Source: Sphingobacteriia bacterium
GTDB taxonomy: Bacteria > Bacteroidota > Bacteroidia > Chitinophagales > Chitinophagaceae
DNA: 18,808 bases
Direction: 5' to 3'
Assembly (NCBI GenBank): GCA_004293505.1
Contig: RDYY01000001.1
Location: forward strand, 1 to 18,808
Shown here: one piece after another, positions 1-7,290 of the stretch
Position numbering within the stretch: the first letter of the stretch is position 1
Layout of the letters: the number at the start of each line of letters is the position of its first letter
The notes under the pieces: generated by a model
Told to the model about the DNA's origin: nothing
What the model saw: only the letters and a program-made list of their open reading frames with translations
The model's database searches: none
Translations under genes and position numbers: made by a program

Positions 1-26
1 GTTTTGTTCACCTCAAAAACCATCAT

Positions 27-239
27 ATGAACTTCAAACCCAATATGGGCACCCTCGACAAAGCCGTGCGTGTCCTGATTGCCTTGGCCATTGCGGTCAT
101 GTATTTTCTGCAAATGATCAGTGGCTGGTTGGCCATTGTATTGCTGTTGTTTGCTGGCATTTTTATCGTGACCAGCTTCATCAGTTTTTGTCCTTTGTAC
201 CTGCCTTTTGGCATTTCAACTCGTCCCAAAAACAGATAA
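27..239 (+). CDS. DUF2892 / YgaP-like small membrane protein
   Basis: A 70-residue protein that starts with the soluble stretch MNFKPNMGTLDKAVR and continues with two hydrophobic segments (about residues 15-30 and 33-54), ending in a short basic tail. The N-G-x-x-D-K/R-x-x-R opening, the hairpin of two membrane helices and the S-x-C-P-L-Y-x-P-x-G-I-x-T ending match the YgaP transmembrane domain family (DUF2892). Family members have no firmly assigned biochemical role; some are fused to rhodanese domains. The frame stays open to the left edge, but the family's usual length and N-terminal motif favour ATG 27. Only two bases separate its stop from the ccoS start, so it is almost certainly co-transcribed with the oxidase genes. 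A role in oxidase assembly, or in copper or sulfur handling, is inference from position only. Confidence 0.8.
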   Translation: MNFKPNMGTLDKAVRVLIALAIAVMYFLQMISGWLAIVLLLFAGIFIVTSFISFCPLYLPFGISTRPKNR

Positions 240-241
240 CC

Positions 242-409
242 ATGATTGTCATAGTGGTTTTGCTCTCGATTAGTTTGTTGGTGGCCGGTGGCTTCTTGGC
301 AGCGTTTATTTGGAGTGCCAAAACCGGTCAATTCGACGACGACTTTTCACCAGCACACAAAATACTTTTTGAACCCCCCTCAACCGCCAACCCAACCAAA
401 CCTTCCTAA
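242..409 (+). CDS. ccoS: cbb3-type cytochrome oxidase assembly protein CcoS
   Basis: A 55-residue protein with one N-terminal membrane helix (about residues 2-22), then the motif F-I-W-S-A-K-T-G-Q-F-D-D, which is the CcoS signature (W-x-x-x-x-G-Q-F/Y-D-D/E), and a short Pro/Thr-rich tail. CcoS proteins are needed for insertion of cofactors (heme b and CuB) into CcoN in proteobacteria. The frame stays open upstream, but ATG 242 gives the normal CcoS N-terminus and follows the previous stop by two bases. A single base separates its stop codon from the ccoNO start, indicating translational coupling. Confidence 0.92.
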   Translation: MIVIVVLLSISLLVAGGFLAAFIWSAKTGQFDDDFSPAHKILFEPPSTANPTKPS

Positions 410-410
410 T

Positions 411-2546
411 ATGCAAGTAGAACAATTTCAGTACGACAACCGATTGGTCCGGCACTTTGGTTTTGCCACCCTGCTCTTTGCCATTGTGGGCATGCTGGTG
501 GGCATCATCATTGCCTTTCAGCTGGCTTTTCCGGTGTTGAATTTTGGTATTCCTTTTACCTCTTTTGGTCGCCTTAGGCCATTACACACCAACGCAGTGA
601 TTTTTGCCTTTGTGGGCAATGGTATTTTTACCGGTACCTATTACATGTTGCCCCGGTTATTAAAAGCCCCCATGTGGAGCAAAGCCTTGGGCTGGATCCA
701 TTTTTGGGGTTGGCAACTGATCATAGTGTCTGCCGCCATCACCCTTCCTTTGGGATTGACCGAAGGAAAGGAATACGCTGAGTTGATTTGGCCCATTGAC
801 ATCGCCATTACCTTGGTTTGGGTTGTCTTTGGCATCAACATGTTTGGCACCATCCTAACCAGAAGAGAAAGGCACTTGTATGTGGCCATTTGGTTCATGA
901 TTGGTACTTGGGTCACTGTTGCACTCTTGCACATTGTGAATTCATTTGCCTTGCCCACTTCTTTAACACACAGCTATAGTTGGTATGCCGGTGTACAAGA
1001 CGCCTTGGTACAATGGTGGTATGGCCACAATGCAGTGGCTTTCTTCTTGACCACTCCCATGTTGGGCATCATGTACTATTTTGTTCCCAAAGCAGCCAAC
1101 CGCCCCGTTTATTCCTATCGTTGGAGCATCATTCACTTTTGGGCCCTGATTTTTATTTATATCTGGGCTGGCCCCCACCACCTGTTGTACACCGCTTTGC
1201 CTGATTGGGCCCAATCTTTGGGTGTGGTGTTCAGCATCATGTTGATCCTGCCCAGTTGGGGAGGTATGCTGAACGGTCTTTTCACCCTACGGGGCGCTTG
1301 GGACAAAGTAAAAGAAGATCCCATTTTGAAAATGTTTGTGGTGGCCTTGACCTGTTATGGCATGAGCACATTTGAAGGCCCCATGTTGTCTTTAAAGAAT
1401 GTCAATGCCATTGCCCACTACACCGACTGGGTGCCCGCACACGTGCACGTAGGCGCATTGGGTTGGAATGGCTTTTTGATTTTTGGTATGTTGTATTGGT
1501 TGGTACCCCGCTTGTACAACACCAAATTGCATTCGGTTAAAATGGCCAATTCCCATTTCTTGATTGGTACCGTGGGCATTATTTTGTACGCCATTCCCAT
1601 GTACTGGTCTGCTTTTTCACAGGCTTTGATGTGGAAAGAATTTACCCCAGAAGGCCAATTGAAATACCAGTTTTTGGAAACCGTAACCCGCGTGGTACCC
1701 ATGTATATTTTGCGGGGTGTTGGGGGAACCATTTATCTCTTGGGTGTTATTTTGATGATTGTCAATTTGTACAAGACAATAGCAGCGGGATCTTTTGTTC
1801 CTGAAGAATCCGCCAGTGCACCTGCTTTGGCCAGTCAACCCCTTCCTCCCGGTTCTTCCTATTGGCATGCTGTCATTGAGCGCCGTCCCATTCAAATGTT
1901 GGTGATGAGCTTGATTGTGGTAGGCATTGGGGGAGCGGTAGAATTGATTCCCACCTTCCTGGTAAAAGAAAACATTCCCACCATTTCAACAGTGAAGCCC
2001 TACACGCCTTTGGAATTACAAGGAAGGGATATTTATATCCGAGAGGGATGTTATACTTGTCACTCCCAAATGATTCGACCCTTCCGCGACGAAGTAGCCC
2101 GCTATGGTGATTATTCTAAATCGGGTGAATTTGTTTACGACCATCCCTTCCAATGGGGTTCCAAGCGGACAGGTCCAGATTTGGCCCGACAAGGAGGTAA
2201 ATACCCCAACTCTTGGCACTACCGCCACATGAACGCACCCGAAGAAATTTCACAAGGCAGCATCATGCCAGCTTATCCTTGGTTGTTGGACAACGACCTG
2301 GATACCAGCACCACTCCCGCTAAAATCCGGGCCATGCAAACCTTGGGTGTGCCTTATGAAGAAGGGTTTGATGCCAAAGCCAACCTTCATTTGACCGAAC
2401 AAGCCAACCTGATCAGTGCCGATCTGGTCAGCAATAAAATAAAGGCCAAGCCCCAAAAAGAAATCATTGCCCTCATTGCTTACCTGCAAAGACTGGGAAC
2501 TGATTTGAAAAAAGCACCAGAACAAGAAACCCAAAACCTGCATTAA
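411..2546 (+). CDS. ccoNO: cbb3-type cytochrome c oxidase, fused CcoN-CcoO subunit
   Basis: A 711-residue fusion of the catalytic subunit CcoN (about residues 1-475) and the monoheme cytochrome CcoO (about 485-711). CcoN has about 12 hydrophobic segments. Ligands visible by family comparison are H59 (RPLHTNA) and H346 for low-spin heme b, H344 for heme b3, and H206, H256 and H257 for CuB. Y250 sits where the tyrosine cross-linked to the CuB histidine is expected on helix VII. All these positions are one lower than those known in Pseudomonas stutzeri CcoN. The CcoO part has one membrane helix (about 495-517), the heme c site CYTCH at 547-551, and a probable axial Met at 619 in GSIMPAYPW. Separate CcoN and CcoO proteins are about 475 and 200 residues, so both halves are complete. 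It reduces oxygen to water and pumps protons in the cytoplasmic membrane. ATG 411 is chosen over upstream in-frame codons because those overlap ccoS. Confidence 0.96.
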   Translation: MQVEQFQYDNRLVRHFGFATLLFAIVGMLVGIIIAFQLAFPVLNFGIPFTSFGRLRPLHTNAVIFAFVGNGIFTGTYYMLPRLLKAPMWSKALGWIHFWGWQLIIVSAAITLPLGLTEGKEYAELIWPIDIAITLVWVVFGINMFGTILTRRERHLYVAIWFMIGTWVTVALLHIVNSFALPTSLTHSYSWYAGVQDALVQWWYGHNAVAFFLTTPMLGIMYYFVPKAANRPVYSYRWSIIHFWALIFIYIWAGPHHLLYTALPDWAQSLGVVFSIMLILPSWGGMLNGLFTLRGAWDKVKEDPILKMFVVALTCYGMSTFEGPMLSLKNVNAIAHYTDWVPAHVHVGALGWNGFLIFGMLYWLVPRLYNTKLHSVKMANSHFLIGTVGIILYAIPMYWSAFSQALMWKEFTPEGQLKYQFLETVTRVVPMYILRGVGGTIYLLGVILMIVNLYKTIAAGSFVPEESASAPALASQPLPPGSSYWHAVIERRPIQMLVMSLIVVGIGGAVELIPTFLVKENIPTISTVKPYTPLELQGRDIYIREGCYTCHSQMIRPFRDEVARYGDYSKSGEFVYDHPFQWGSKRTGPDLARQGGKYPNSWHYRHMNAPEEISQGSIMPAYPWLLDNDLDTSTTPAKIRAMQTLGVPYEEGFDAKANLHLTEQANLISADLVSNKIKAKPQKEIIALIAYLQRLGTDLKKAPEQETQNLH

Positions 2547-2555
2547 ACCTTAGCC

Positions 2556-2717
2556 ATGAAATTCAAACATTATCTCACCAGCATTGACCAAGTGGCCATT
2601 TATCCGCTCTTTTCACTTTTGGTGTTCACCGTTTTTTTTGGCGTGGTGACTTGGTATGTCTTCAGTTCCAAAAAATCTGCCATGGACGAAAGAAGCCTCA
2701 TCCCCATTAAAGACTGA
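2556..2717 (+). CDS. ccoQ: CcoQ/FixQ-like small oxidase subunit
   Basis: A 53-residue protein starting at ATG 2556, 9 bases after the ccoNO stop. It has a polar N-terminus (MKFKHYLTSIDQ), one membrane helix (about residues 13-37) ending in TWYVF, and a charged tail with D-E-R-S-L-I-P. The size, single helix, position between ccoNO and ccoP, and acidic tail fit CcoQ/FixQ, the accessory subunit that stabilises the core oxidase complex. CcoQ proteins are poorly conserved in sequence, so context carries much of the assignment. The gene is easily missed by length-limited gene finders. Confidence 0.8.
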   Translation: MKFKHYLTSIDQVAIYPLFSLLVFTVFFGVVTWYVFSSKKSAMDERSLIPIKD

Positions 2718-2729
2718 AAAAATTTAGCT

Positions 2730-3932
2730 ATGCAAAACATTTTTCAACCCCGTTATTTGACTTTTTCACCAGCCCTAAAAACAGGAGGAATCAGCCTCTT
2801 GTTGTTGTTGGCTGGCTGGCCAGTCTTGGCCCAAGATGCAGCACCGGCTGCGCCCATTCCACCCAAAGAAGTGTTTTACGACAGCACCATTGCTTATGTG
2901 CTCTTGGCGGTGATAGCGCTTTTGGCAGCCGTGATTTACATGATGGGTAATGTCTTTATCCTGGCCATCAAAAACCGCATGGCAGCCGACAAGAAGACGG
3001 CTGAGGGATTGAAAGCCTTGCTGGTCATGGGTTTTCTTTTCTTGGCTCCCCAACTCTGGGCGCAAAATGGACGCCCAGCCGGTGCGCCAACAGTTGTCTC
3101 TGAGACCATTGTTCAAATTTTTGGCTTTGTGATTTTTGTGGAAATGTTGATCATCTTTTATTTTGGCATCAGCATCCGTAATTTTTTGAAAGCCCCGCAA
3201 CAGGCCGCAGAAACAAGTACAGCTACTTCTGCCACTGCCAGCAGCAAAAAATCCATTTTGCAGCGCAATTGGTTTGACCGATTGTCAGACATGAATACCG
3301 AAGAGGACGTCATCAAACTAGACCTGGGCCACAACTACGATGGTATCAAAGAGTTGGACAACAAAGTTCCCATTTGGTGGCAATGGGGCTTCGGCATCAG
3401 TTTGGTCTTTGCACTGGTATATTTATACAGTTACCACGTTGCTGAGTCCAGGCCCTTGCAACAAGAAGAATTGAAACAAGACCTGGCCGTGGCTGCTGCC
3501 CAACAGGCCAGTTTCTTGGAAAAATCTGCCAACAACGTGGATGAAAAAACCGTCAAGTTGATGGGTGCAGAGGACATAGCAGCTGGGAAAGCGCTTTTCA
3601 TCAAGCCCGGTGCTTGTGCTACTTGTCATGGGGAAAACGGCAGTGGTATCGTGAATGGTGCACCAGGTATTGGTCCCAATTTGACCGATGATTATTGGTT
3701 ACACAAAGGTGATTTGGGAGGGATTTTCTATTCCATCAAATACGGCTGGCCTGAAAAAGGGATGAAGTCTTGGAAGGATGATTATTCTCCCATTCAAATA
3801 GCCCAAATCACCAATTATGTCAAGTCATTGGTGGGCAGCAACCCCCAACCCGCCAAGGAAAAGCAAGGTGAATTGTTCCAAGAAGCAGGCGCTCCTGCAG
3901 CAACAGACTCAGCAGCTACTGCGCAAAAATAA
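2730..3932 (+). CDS. ccoP: cbb3-type cytochrome c oxidase subunit CcoP, single-heme
   Basis: A 400-residue membrane-bound cytochrome c that delivers electrons to the oxidase. In order: a signal-like hydrophobic segment (about 20-35, ending LAQD), a helix (about 52-80), a second signal-like segment (about 95-111, ending WAQN), a helix (about 124-150), a Ser/Thr/Ala linker, a FixP_N-like stretch, a helix (about 217-235), and a C-terminal cytochrome c domain with CATCH at 296-300 and probable axial Met345 in GMKSW. Proteobacterial CcoP is about 300 residues with two CxxCH motifs; only one is present here. A low-complexity Ala/Thr tail follows residue 372. It begins 12 bases after ccoQ and is followed by ccoG after 9 bases. 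The N-terminal helices are longer than in the classical protein. Confidence 0.93.
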   Translation: MQNIFQPRYLTFSPALKTGGISLLLLLAGWPVLAQDAAPAAPIPPKEVFYDSTIAYVLLAVIALLAAVIYMMGNVFILAIKNRMAADKKTAEGLKALLVMGFLFLAPQLWAQNGRPAGAPTVVSETIVQIFGFVIFVEMLIIFYFGISIRNFLKAPQQAAETSTATSATASSKKSILQRNWFDRLSDMNTEEDVIKLDLGHNYDGIKELDNKVPIWWQWGFGISLVFALVYLYSYHVAESRPLQQEELKQDLAVAAAQQASFLEKSANNVDEKTVKLMGAEDIAAGKALFIKPGACATCHGENGSGIVNGAPGIGPNLTDDYWLHKGDLGGIFYSIKYGWPEKGMKSWKDDYSPIQIAQITNYVKSLVGSNPQPAKEKQGELFQEAGAPAATDSAATAQK

Positions 3933-3941
3933 AATCAAGTG

Positions 3942-5330
3942 ATGGAAAGGGAAGATAGTTCAGTAGTTTTCCGGAACCGGCATTCTACGGTCAACAAAGA
4001 AGGCAAGCGGAATTGGGTGTATGCTTTACAACCCAAGGGCAAACTGTACCAGTACAGGACCTGGTTAAGCTATGTCTATATTGTTGCTTTCTTTGGCATG
4101 CCCTTTTTGAAAATTGATGGCAATCCTTTGTTTCAATTCAATTTGTTGGAAGGCGAGTTCATCTTTTTTGGTTCACTCTTTACCCCGCAAGATTTTGTGA
4201 TGTTTGGGGTGGGCATGATCATCTTTATCCTTTTCATCATCATCTTTACTTTGATATATGGCCGGGTATTTTGTGGCTGGGTCTGTCCCCAAACCATTTT
4301 CATGGAAATGGTTTTTCGCAAGATTGAGTATTGGTTAGAAGGTGACGCCAACAAACAAAGATTGGCCAATCAAAAAAAATGGACCACGGAATTGTACCTG
4401 CGCAAAACCATTAAGCACATCTTGTTTTTGGCCCTGTCTTTTGCCATCAGCAACACCTTTCTCAGTTATGTCATAGGTGTAGACCAGTTGTTTACCATCA
4501 TGCGAGAGCCTGTGTCGCAGCATTTGGGCGGATTCATTGCCCTGGTTTTCTTTACAGGAGCATTTTATGTGGTCTACGCATTCATGCGGGAAATTGTGTG
4601 TACTGTGGTTTGCCCTTATGGCCGCCTGCAAGGTGTTTTGTTGGACAAAAATTCCATTGTTGTGGCTTACAACAATGTGAGGGGAGAACCGCGCAACAAA
4701 AAGAAAACCACCGATGGAGCAGGGGATTGCATTGATTGTGGCATGTGTGTACAAGTTTGCCCCACCAATATTGACATCCGCAATGGTACCCAATTGGAGT
4801 GCATCAATTGTACAGCTTGTATTGATGCGTGCAACATGATGATGGAAAAAGTGGGGCGTCCCAAAGACTTGATTATGTATGCTTCTGAAAATGCCATTGC
4901 AGCAGGAGAAAAATTCAAATGGACTTACCGCATCAAGGGCTATAGTTTTGTTTTGGGGGTGTTGATGGTGCTTTTGGGGGTGTTGGTGGTCACCAGAACC
5001 ACTTTTGATGCCACCATATTAAGGGTGCCTGGACAAGTCATGCAAGAAAATGCCGATGGCACCATCAGCAACTTGTATCGCATCAAAGTGACCAACAAAA
5101 GCAACAAAGATTTGCCCTACCGTTTGGTCTCCACCCATCCAGGAGTGACCATAGAAAGAATTGGGCAAACCTTGGATACTTTGCGAGGCCGCCAATTGGC
5201 AGAAGAAACTTTTTTCTTGAAAGTACCTGCCAATGCAGTGAAAAAAAGAAAGGAAAAGTACGAGATTGTATTGATGAGTGGAGAAAAAAACATGGCCGAA
5301 AAATCAGCCGTCTTTATTGCCGACCTATAA
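3942..5330 (+). CDS. ccoG: cbb3 oxidase accessory protein CcoG (FixG-like ferredoxin)
   Basis: A 462-residue polytopic membrane protein with a ferredoxin core. Segments near 41-55, 83-107, 158-180 and 196-214 and near 333-351 are hydrophobic. FCGWVCP (110-116) and VVCPYGR (222-228) are conserved FixG motifs. Two 4Fe-4S sites are visible: C263, C266, C269, C273 and C287, C290, C293, C297. Residues after about 352 form the Ig-like FixG C-terminal domain. In Rhodobacter CcoG has been shown to reduce Cu(II) to Cu(I) for oxidase assembly, so copper delivery is the likely job. A GTG codon at 3939 is directly adjacent in frame, but ATG 3942 is the more likely start. The gene sits between ccoP and ccoH, the standard order. 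Confidence 0.95.
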   Translation: MEREDSSVVFRNRHSTVNKEGKRNWVYALQPKGKLYQYRTWLSYVYIVAFFGMPFLKIDGNPLFQFNLLEGEFIFFGSLFTPQDFVMFGVGMIIFILFIIIFTLIYGRVFCGWVCPQTIFMEMVFRKIEYWLEGDANKQRLANQKKWTTELYLRKTIKHILFLALSFAISNTFLSYVIGVDQLFTIMREPVSQHLGGFIALVFFTGAFYVVYAFMREIVCTVVCPYGRLQGVLLDKNSIVVAYNNVRGEPRNKKKTTDGAGDCIDCGMCVQVCPTNIDIRNGTQLECINCTACIDACNMMMEKVGRPKDLIMYASENAIAAGEKFKWTYRIKGYSFVLGVLMVLLGVLVVTRTTFDATILRVPGQVMQENADGTISNLYRIKVTNKSNKDLPYRLVSTHPGVTIERIGQTLDTLRGRQLAEETFFLKVPANAVKKRKEKYEIVLMSGEKNMAEKSAVFIADL

Positions 5331-5340
5331 AATGTAAAAC

Positions 5341-5778
5341 ATGAATTGGGGAACCAGGATCATCATAGGATACGCCGCAGGTGTCATTTTCATCAGTTAT
5401 TTTGTGGTGCGCAGCATGATGTTGACCACAGAAATGGCCGAAGAAAACTATTATGAAAAAGAATTGGCGTACAACGGAAGGTTGCAAGCTACGGCCAATG
5501 GCAAATCTGCCATCAGCGCTTTTGCATATGATCCCGGTACGCAAACTGTAAGGTTTCAAGTAGATTCCAGTCTGTCCACCCAATGGGACAGTGCTTCGCT
5601 TCATTTTTATTATGCAGCTGCCAAGAGCAAAGACAAAACCGTTCCACTCCTGGCCAGCTCATCTGGCCAATACCAGGTTTCTACACAAGGAATGGGCAAA
5701 GGACAATATGTATTGAAACTGTCTTTTGTGAGCCAGCAAAACAATTATTTTAAAGAGCAAAGTCTTTTCATTCCCTGA
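5341..5778 (+). CDS. ccoH: FixH family protein CcoH
   Basis: A 145-residue protein with one N-terminal membrane helix (about residues 5-24) and an exported domain. The sequence S-Y-F-V-V-R-S-M-M after the helix, followed by E-E-N-Y-Y-E-K-E-L-A-Y, matches the FixH/CcoH family, where this Y-Y-x-x-E/D-L-x-Y motif is typical. CcoH is an assembly factor that stays bound to the cbb3 complex. It starts 10 bases after ccoG, and its TGA stop shares its final A with the ATG of the next gene (TGATG), implying translational coupling. Confidence 0.92.
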   Translation: MNWGTRIIIGYAAGVIFISYFVVRSMMLTTEMAEENYYEKELAYNGRLQATANGKSAISAFAYDPGTQTVRFQVDSSLSTQWDSASLHFYYAAAKSKDKTVPLLASSSGQYQVSTQGMGKGQYVLKLSFVSQQNNYFKEQSLFIP

Positions 5779-6506
5779 TGACAGTTTTTTTCATTTCTGC
5801 TTTGGTCCTGGGATTTACGGGAAGTGTTCATTGCTTGGGCATGTGTGGCCCATTGGTTTTGGCCATGCCTTTTCAACAGTTTGCGGGACCCCAAAAAATG
5901 GTGGCCATGCTCTTGTACCACCTCAGCCGGGCCATGGCTTATGCCTTGTTGGGCTTGGTTGTAGGTTCATTGGGATGGGGGTTTCAATGGTTTGGTTGGT
6001 TGCAAACCTTGTCTTTGGTTTTGGGGCTCTTGTTGTTGTTTTCGTTGTTGTGGCCAAGGGTCCAAAAATATTTCTCTCTCTCAACTGGATTTGGTTCAAC
6101 CTTGTCAAATGGTTGGACAAGGTTTGTGATGAAACGCTTGCAAAAAGCCTTGCAGTCCAAAAGCTTATTGGGCATGGCTTGGGTAGGATTCTTGAATGGT
6201 TTTCTACCTTGTGGGTTGGTCTACATGGCCATCGCAGGCGCCATGGCCAGTGCCAGTGCTTGGAAAGCGGCTGGGTTCATGGTATTTTTTGGTTGGGGAA
6301 CTTTGCCCGCCATGTTGGCATTGGTTTTTTTAGGGCAGCAAATGCCGCTTCATTGGCGACCATTGTTTCGCAAAGCCATTCCTTGGACAACAGGTTTGGT
6401 GGCCATTTTGCTCATCTTGCGGGGACTGAATCTGGACATTCCTTTCATCAGTCCATACATTAATTCCTACTATCCCGCCGCTTCGGCCATTGACTGCCAC
6501 AAATAG
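5778..6506 (+). CDS. TauE/SafE (DsbD_2-like) membrane protein of the cco operon
   Basis: A 242-residue protein with about six membrane helices. The opening G-S-V-H-C-L-G-M-C-G-P-L (Cys19, Cys23) and the later G-F-L-P-C-G-L-V-Y (Cys145) are hallmarks of the DsbD_2/UreH-like branch of the TauE/SafE superfamily. These proteins are common at the end of cbb3 oxidase operons in Bacteroidota and near cco assembly genes elsewhere. Annotation pipelines call them sulfite exporters, but the paired cysteines suggest copper or electron transfer across the membrane. That role is inference. The C-terminus ends in D-C-H-K, a possible extra metal ligand. It overlaps ccoH by one base and is the last gene of the operon; its stop lies 7 bases from the stop of the opposing GLPGLI gene. 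Confidence 0.88.
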   Translation: MTVFFISALVLGFTGSVHCLGMCGPLVLAMPFQQFAGPQKMVAMLLYHLSRAMAYALLGLVVGSLGWGFQWFGWLQTLSLVLGLLLLFSLLWPRVQKYFSLSTGFGSTLSNGWTRFVMKRLQKALQSKSLLGMAWVGFLNGFLPCGLVYMAIAGAMASASAWKAAGFMVFFGWGTLPAMLALVFLGQQMPLHWRPLFRKAIPWTTGLVAILLILRGLNLDIPFISPYINSYYPAASAIDCHK

Positions 6507-6513
6507 GTTAGCA

Positions 6514-7272
6514 TCACAATTGTGACATCCACATGCGCATGGCGCCTTCTTTGCCCCATTCTTTCATGCTTTTTTGCATGTCATTCTGCATTTGTTGGCG
6601 GGTCACTTTTTTTCCTTTTAAAGGGGGATTCAGTTGCGCTGTGGTGGGCGTGATCAATTCTACTTTGGTAGCAAACCAAGTAGTATACAAACGGGGAATG
6701 GCCAAGCCCAGGATCAGTCCAGGCAAACCAGCAAAACTTTCTGGCCCCGCAGAGACAGGGATTTGATCGGTATAAAAAGCCACTACATAGACCGAATCAC
6801 AAATTTTTGTAACGGCTTTTCGGCACTCAAAGCCGGCAATTTCTCTGGTCTCATCCGATATTTTCCAGTCCAGTTGGCGAATGCTGTCTTGCACCCAATA
6901 CACATTTTCGAAAATTTCCTTTTGGATTTGTTGTCTTTGTGTTTCCAAATTGGTACAAAATACTTCTGTTTCACTGGGTTTGGCACCCCACATCATGTAT
7001 TTGTTGTTGGGGTTTTCTTTCAGCAAACGATAAGCCGACAGCTTCTGGTTAAATTTTAATTCATACACATCAGAAACAAATCGGGGAATGACTTTCATCC
7101 TTTCTTGTTGCCACATGTTGTCTTCGCCTTCTTCTTCATAAGGTTTGTGCTGGTTCACTTTTTTCTCGTATTCAACGCGGGCTTCTTGGATAAAATTGGC
7201 TTGTGCACCCAAGGACTGCACCACGAATAAGGCCAGTACAAGGGGCAGGAATGGGGAAAATATTTTTTTCAT
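6514..7272 (-). CDS. GLPGLI family exported protein
   Basis: A 252-residue protein with a signal peptide (MKK, then a hydrophobic run, cleavage expected after GAQ at about residue 24). The diagnostic motif FAGLPGLILGL lies at about 180-190, so membership in the GLPGLI family is clear. This family is largely restricted to Bacteroidota and has no established biochemical function. Members are often found beside outer-membrane beta-barrel proteins, as here: the gene follows the barrel gene on the same strand after 18 bases. ATG 7272 is chosen over an in-frame TTG at 7278 because it gives the canonical MKK signal start. The C-terminal third is rich in Gln, Met and Lys and contains a possible amphipathic helix. 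Confidence 0.92.
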   Translation of the reverse strand: MKKIFSPFLPLVLALFVVQSLGAQANFIQEARVEYEKKVNQHKPYEEEGEDNMWQQERMKVIPRFVSDVYELKFNQKLSAYRLLKENPNNKYMMWGAKPSETEVFCTNLETQRQQIQKEIFENVYWVQDSIRQLDWKISDETREIAGFECRKAVTKICDSVYVVAFYTDQIPVSAGPESFAGLPGLILGLAIPRLYTTWFATKVELITPTTAQLNPPLKGKKVTRQQMQNDMQKSMKEWGKEGAMRMWMSQL

Positions 7273-7290
7273 GGTCAAAGGTTAAATCAG

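Noticed and set aside
5831..6463. A 210-codon plus-strand frame inside the TauE/SafE-like gene
   Set aside because: The protein has no domain pattern and overlaps completely with a well-supported membrane protein in another frame.
6533..6540. Small palindrome ATGCGCAT near the end of the cco operon as a possible terminator
   Set aside because: It is only 8 bases, has no T-tract, and lies within the coding region of the GLPGLI gene.
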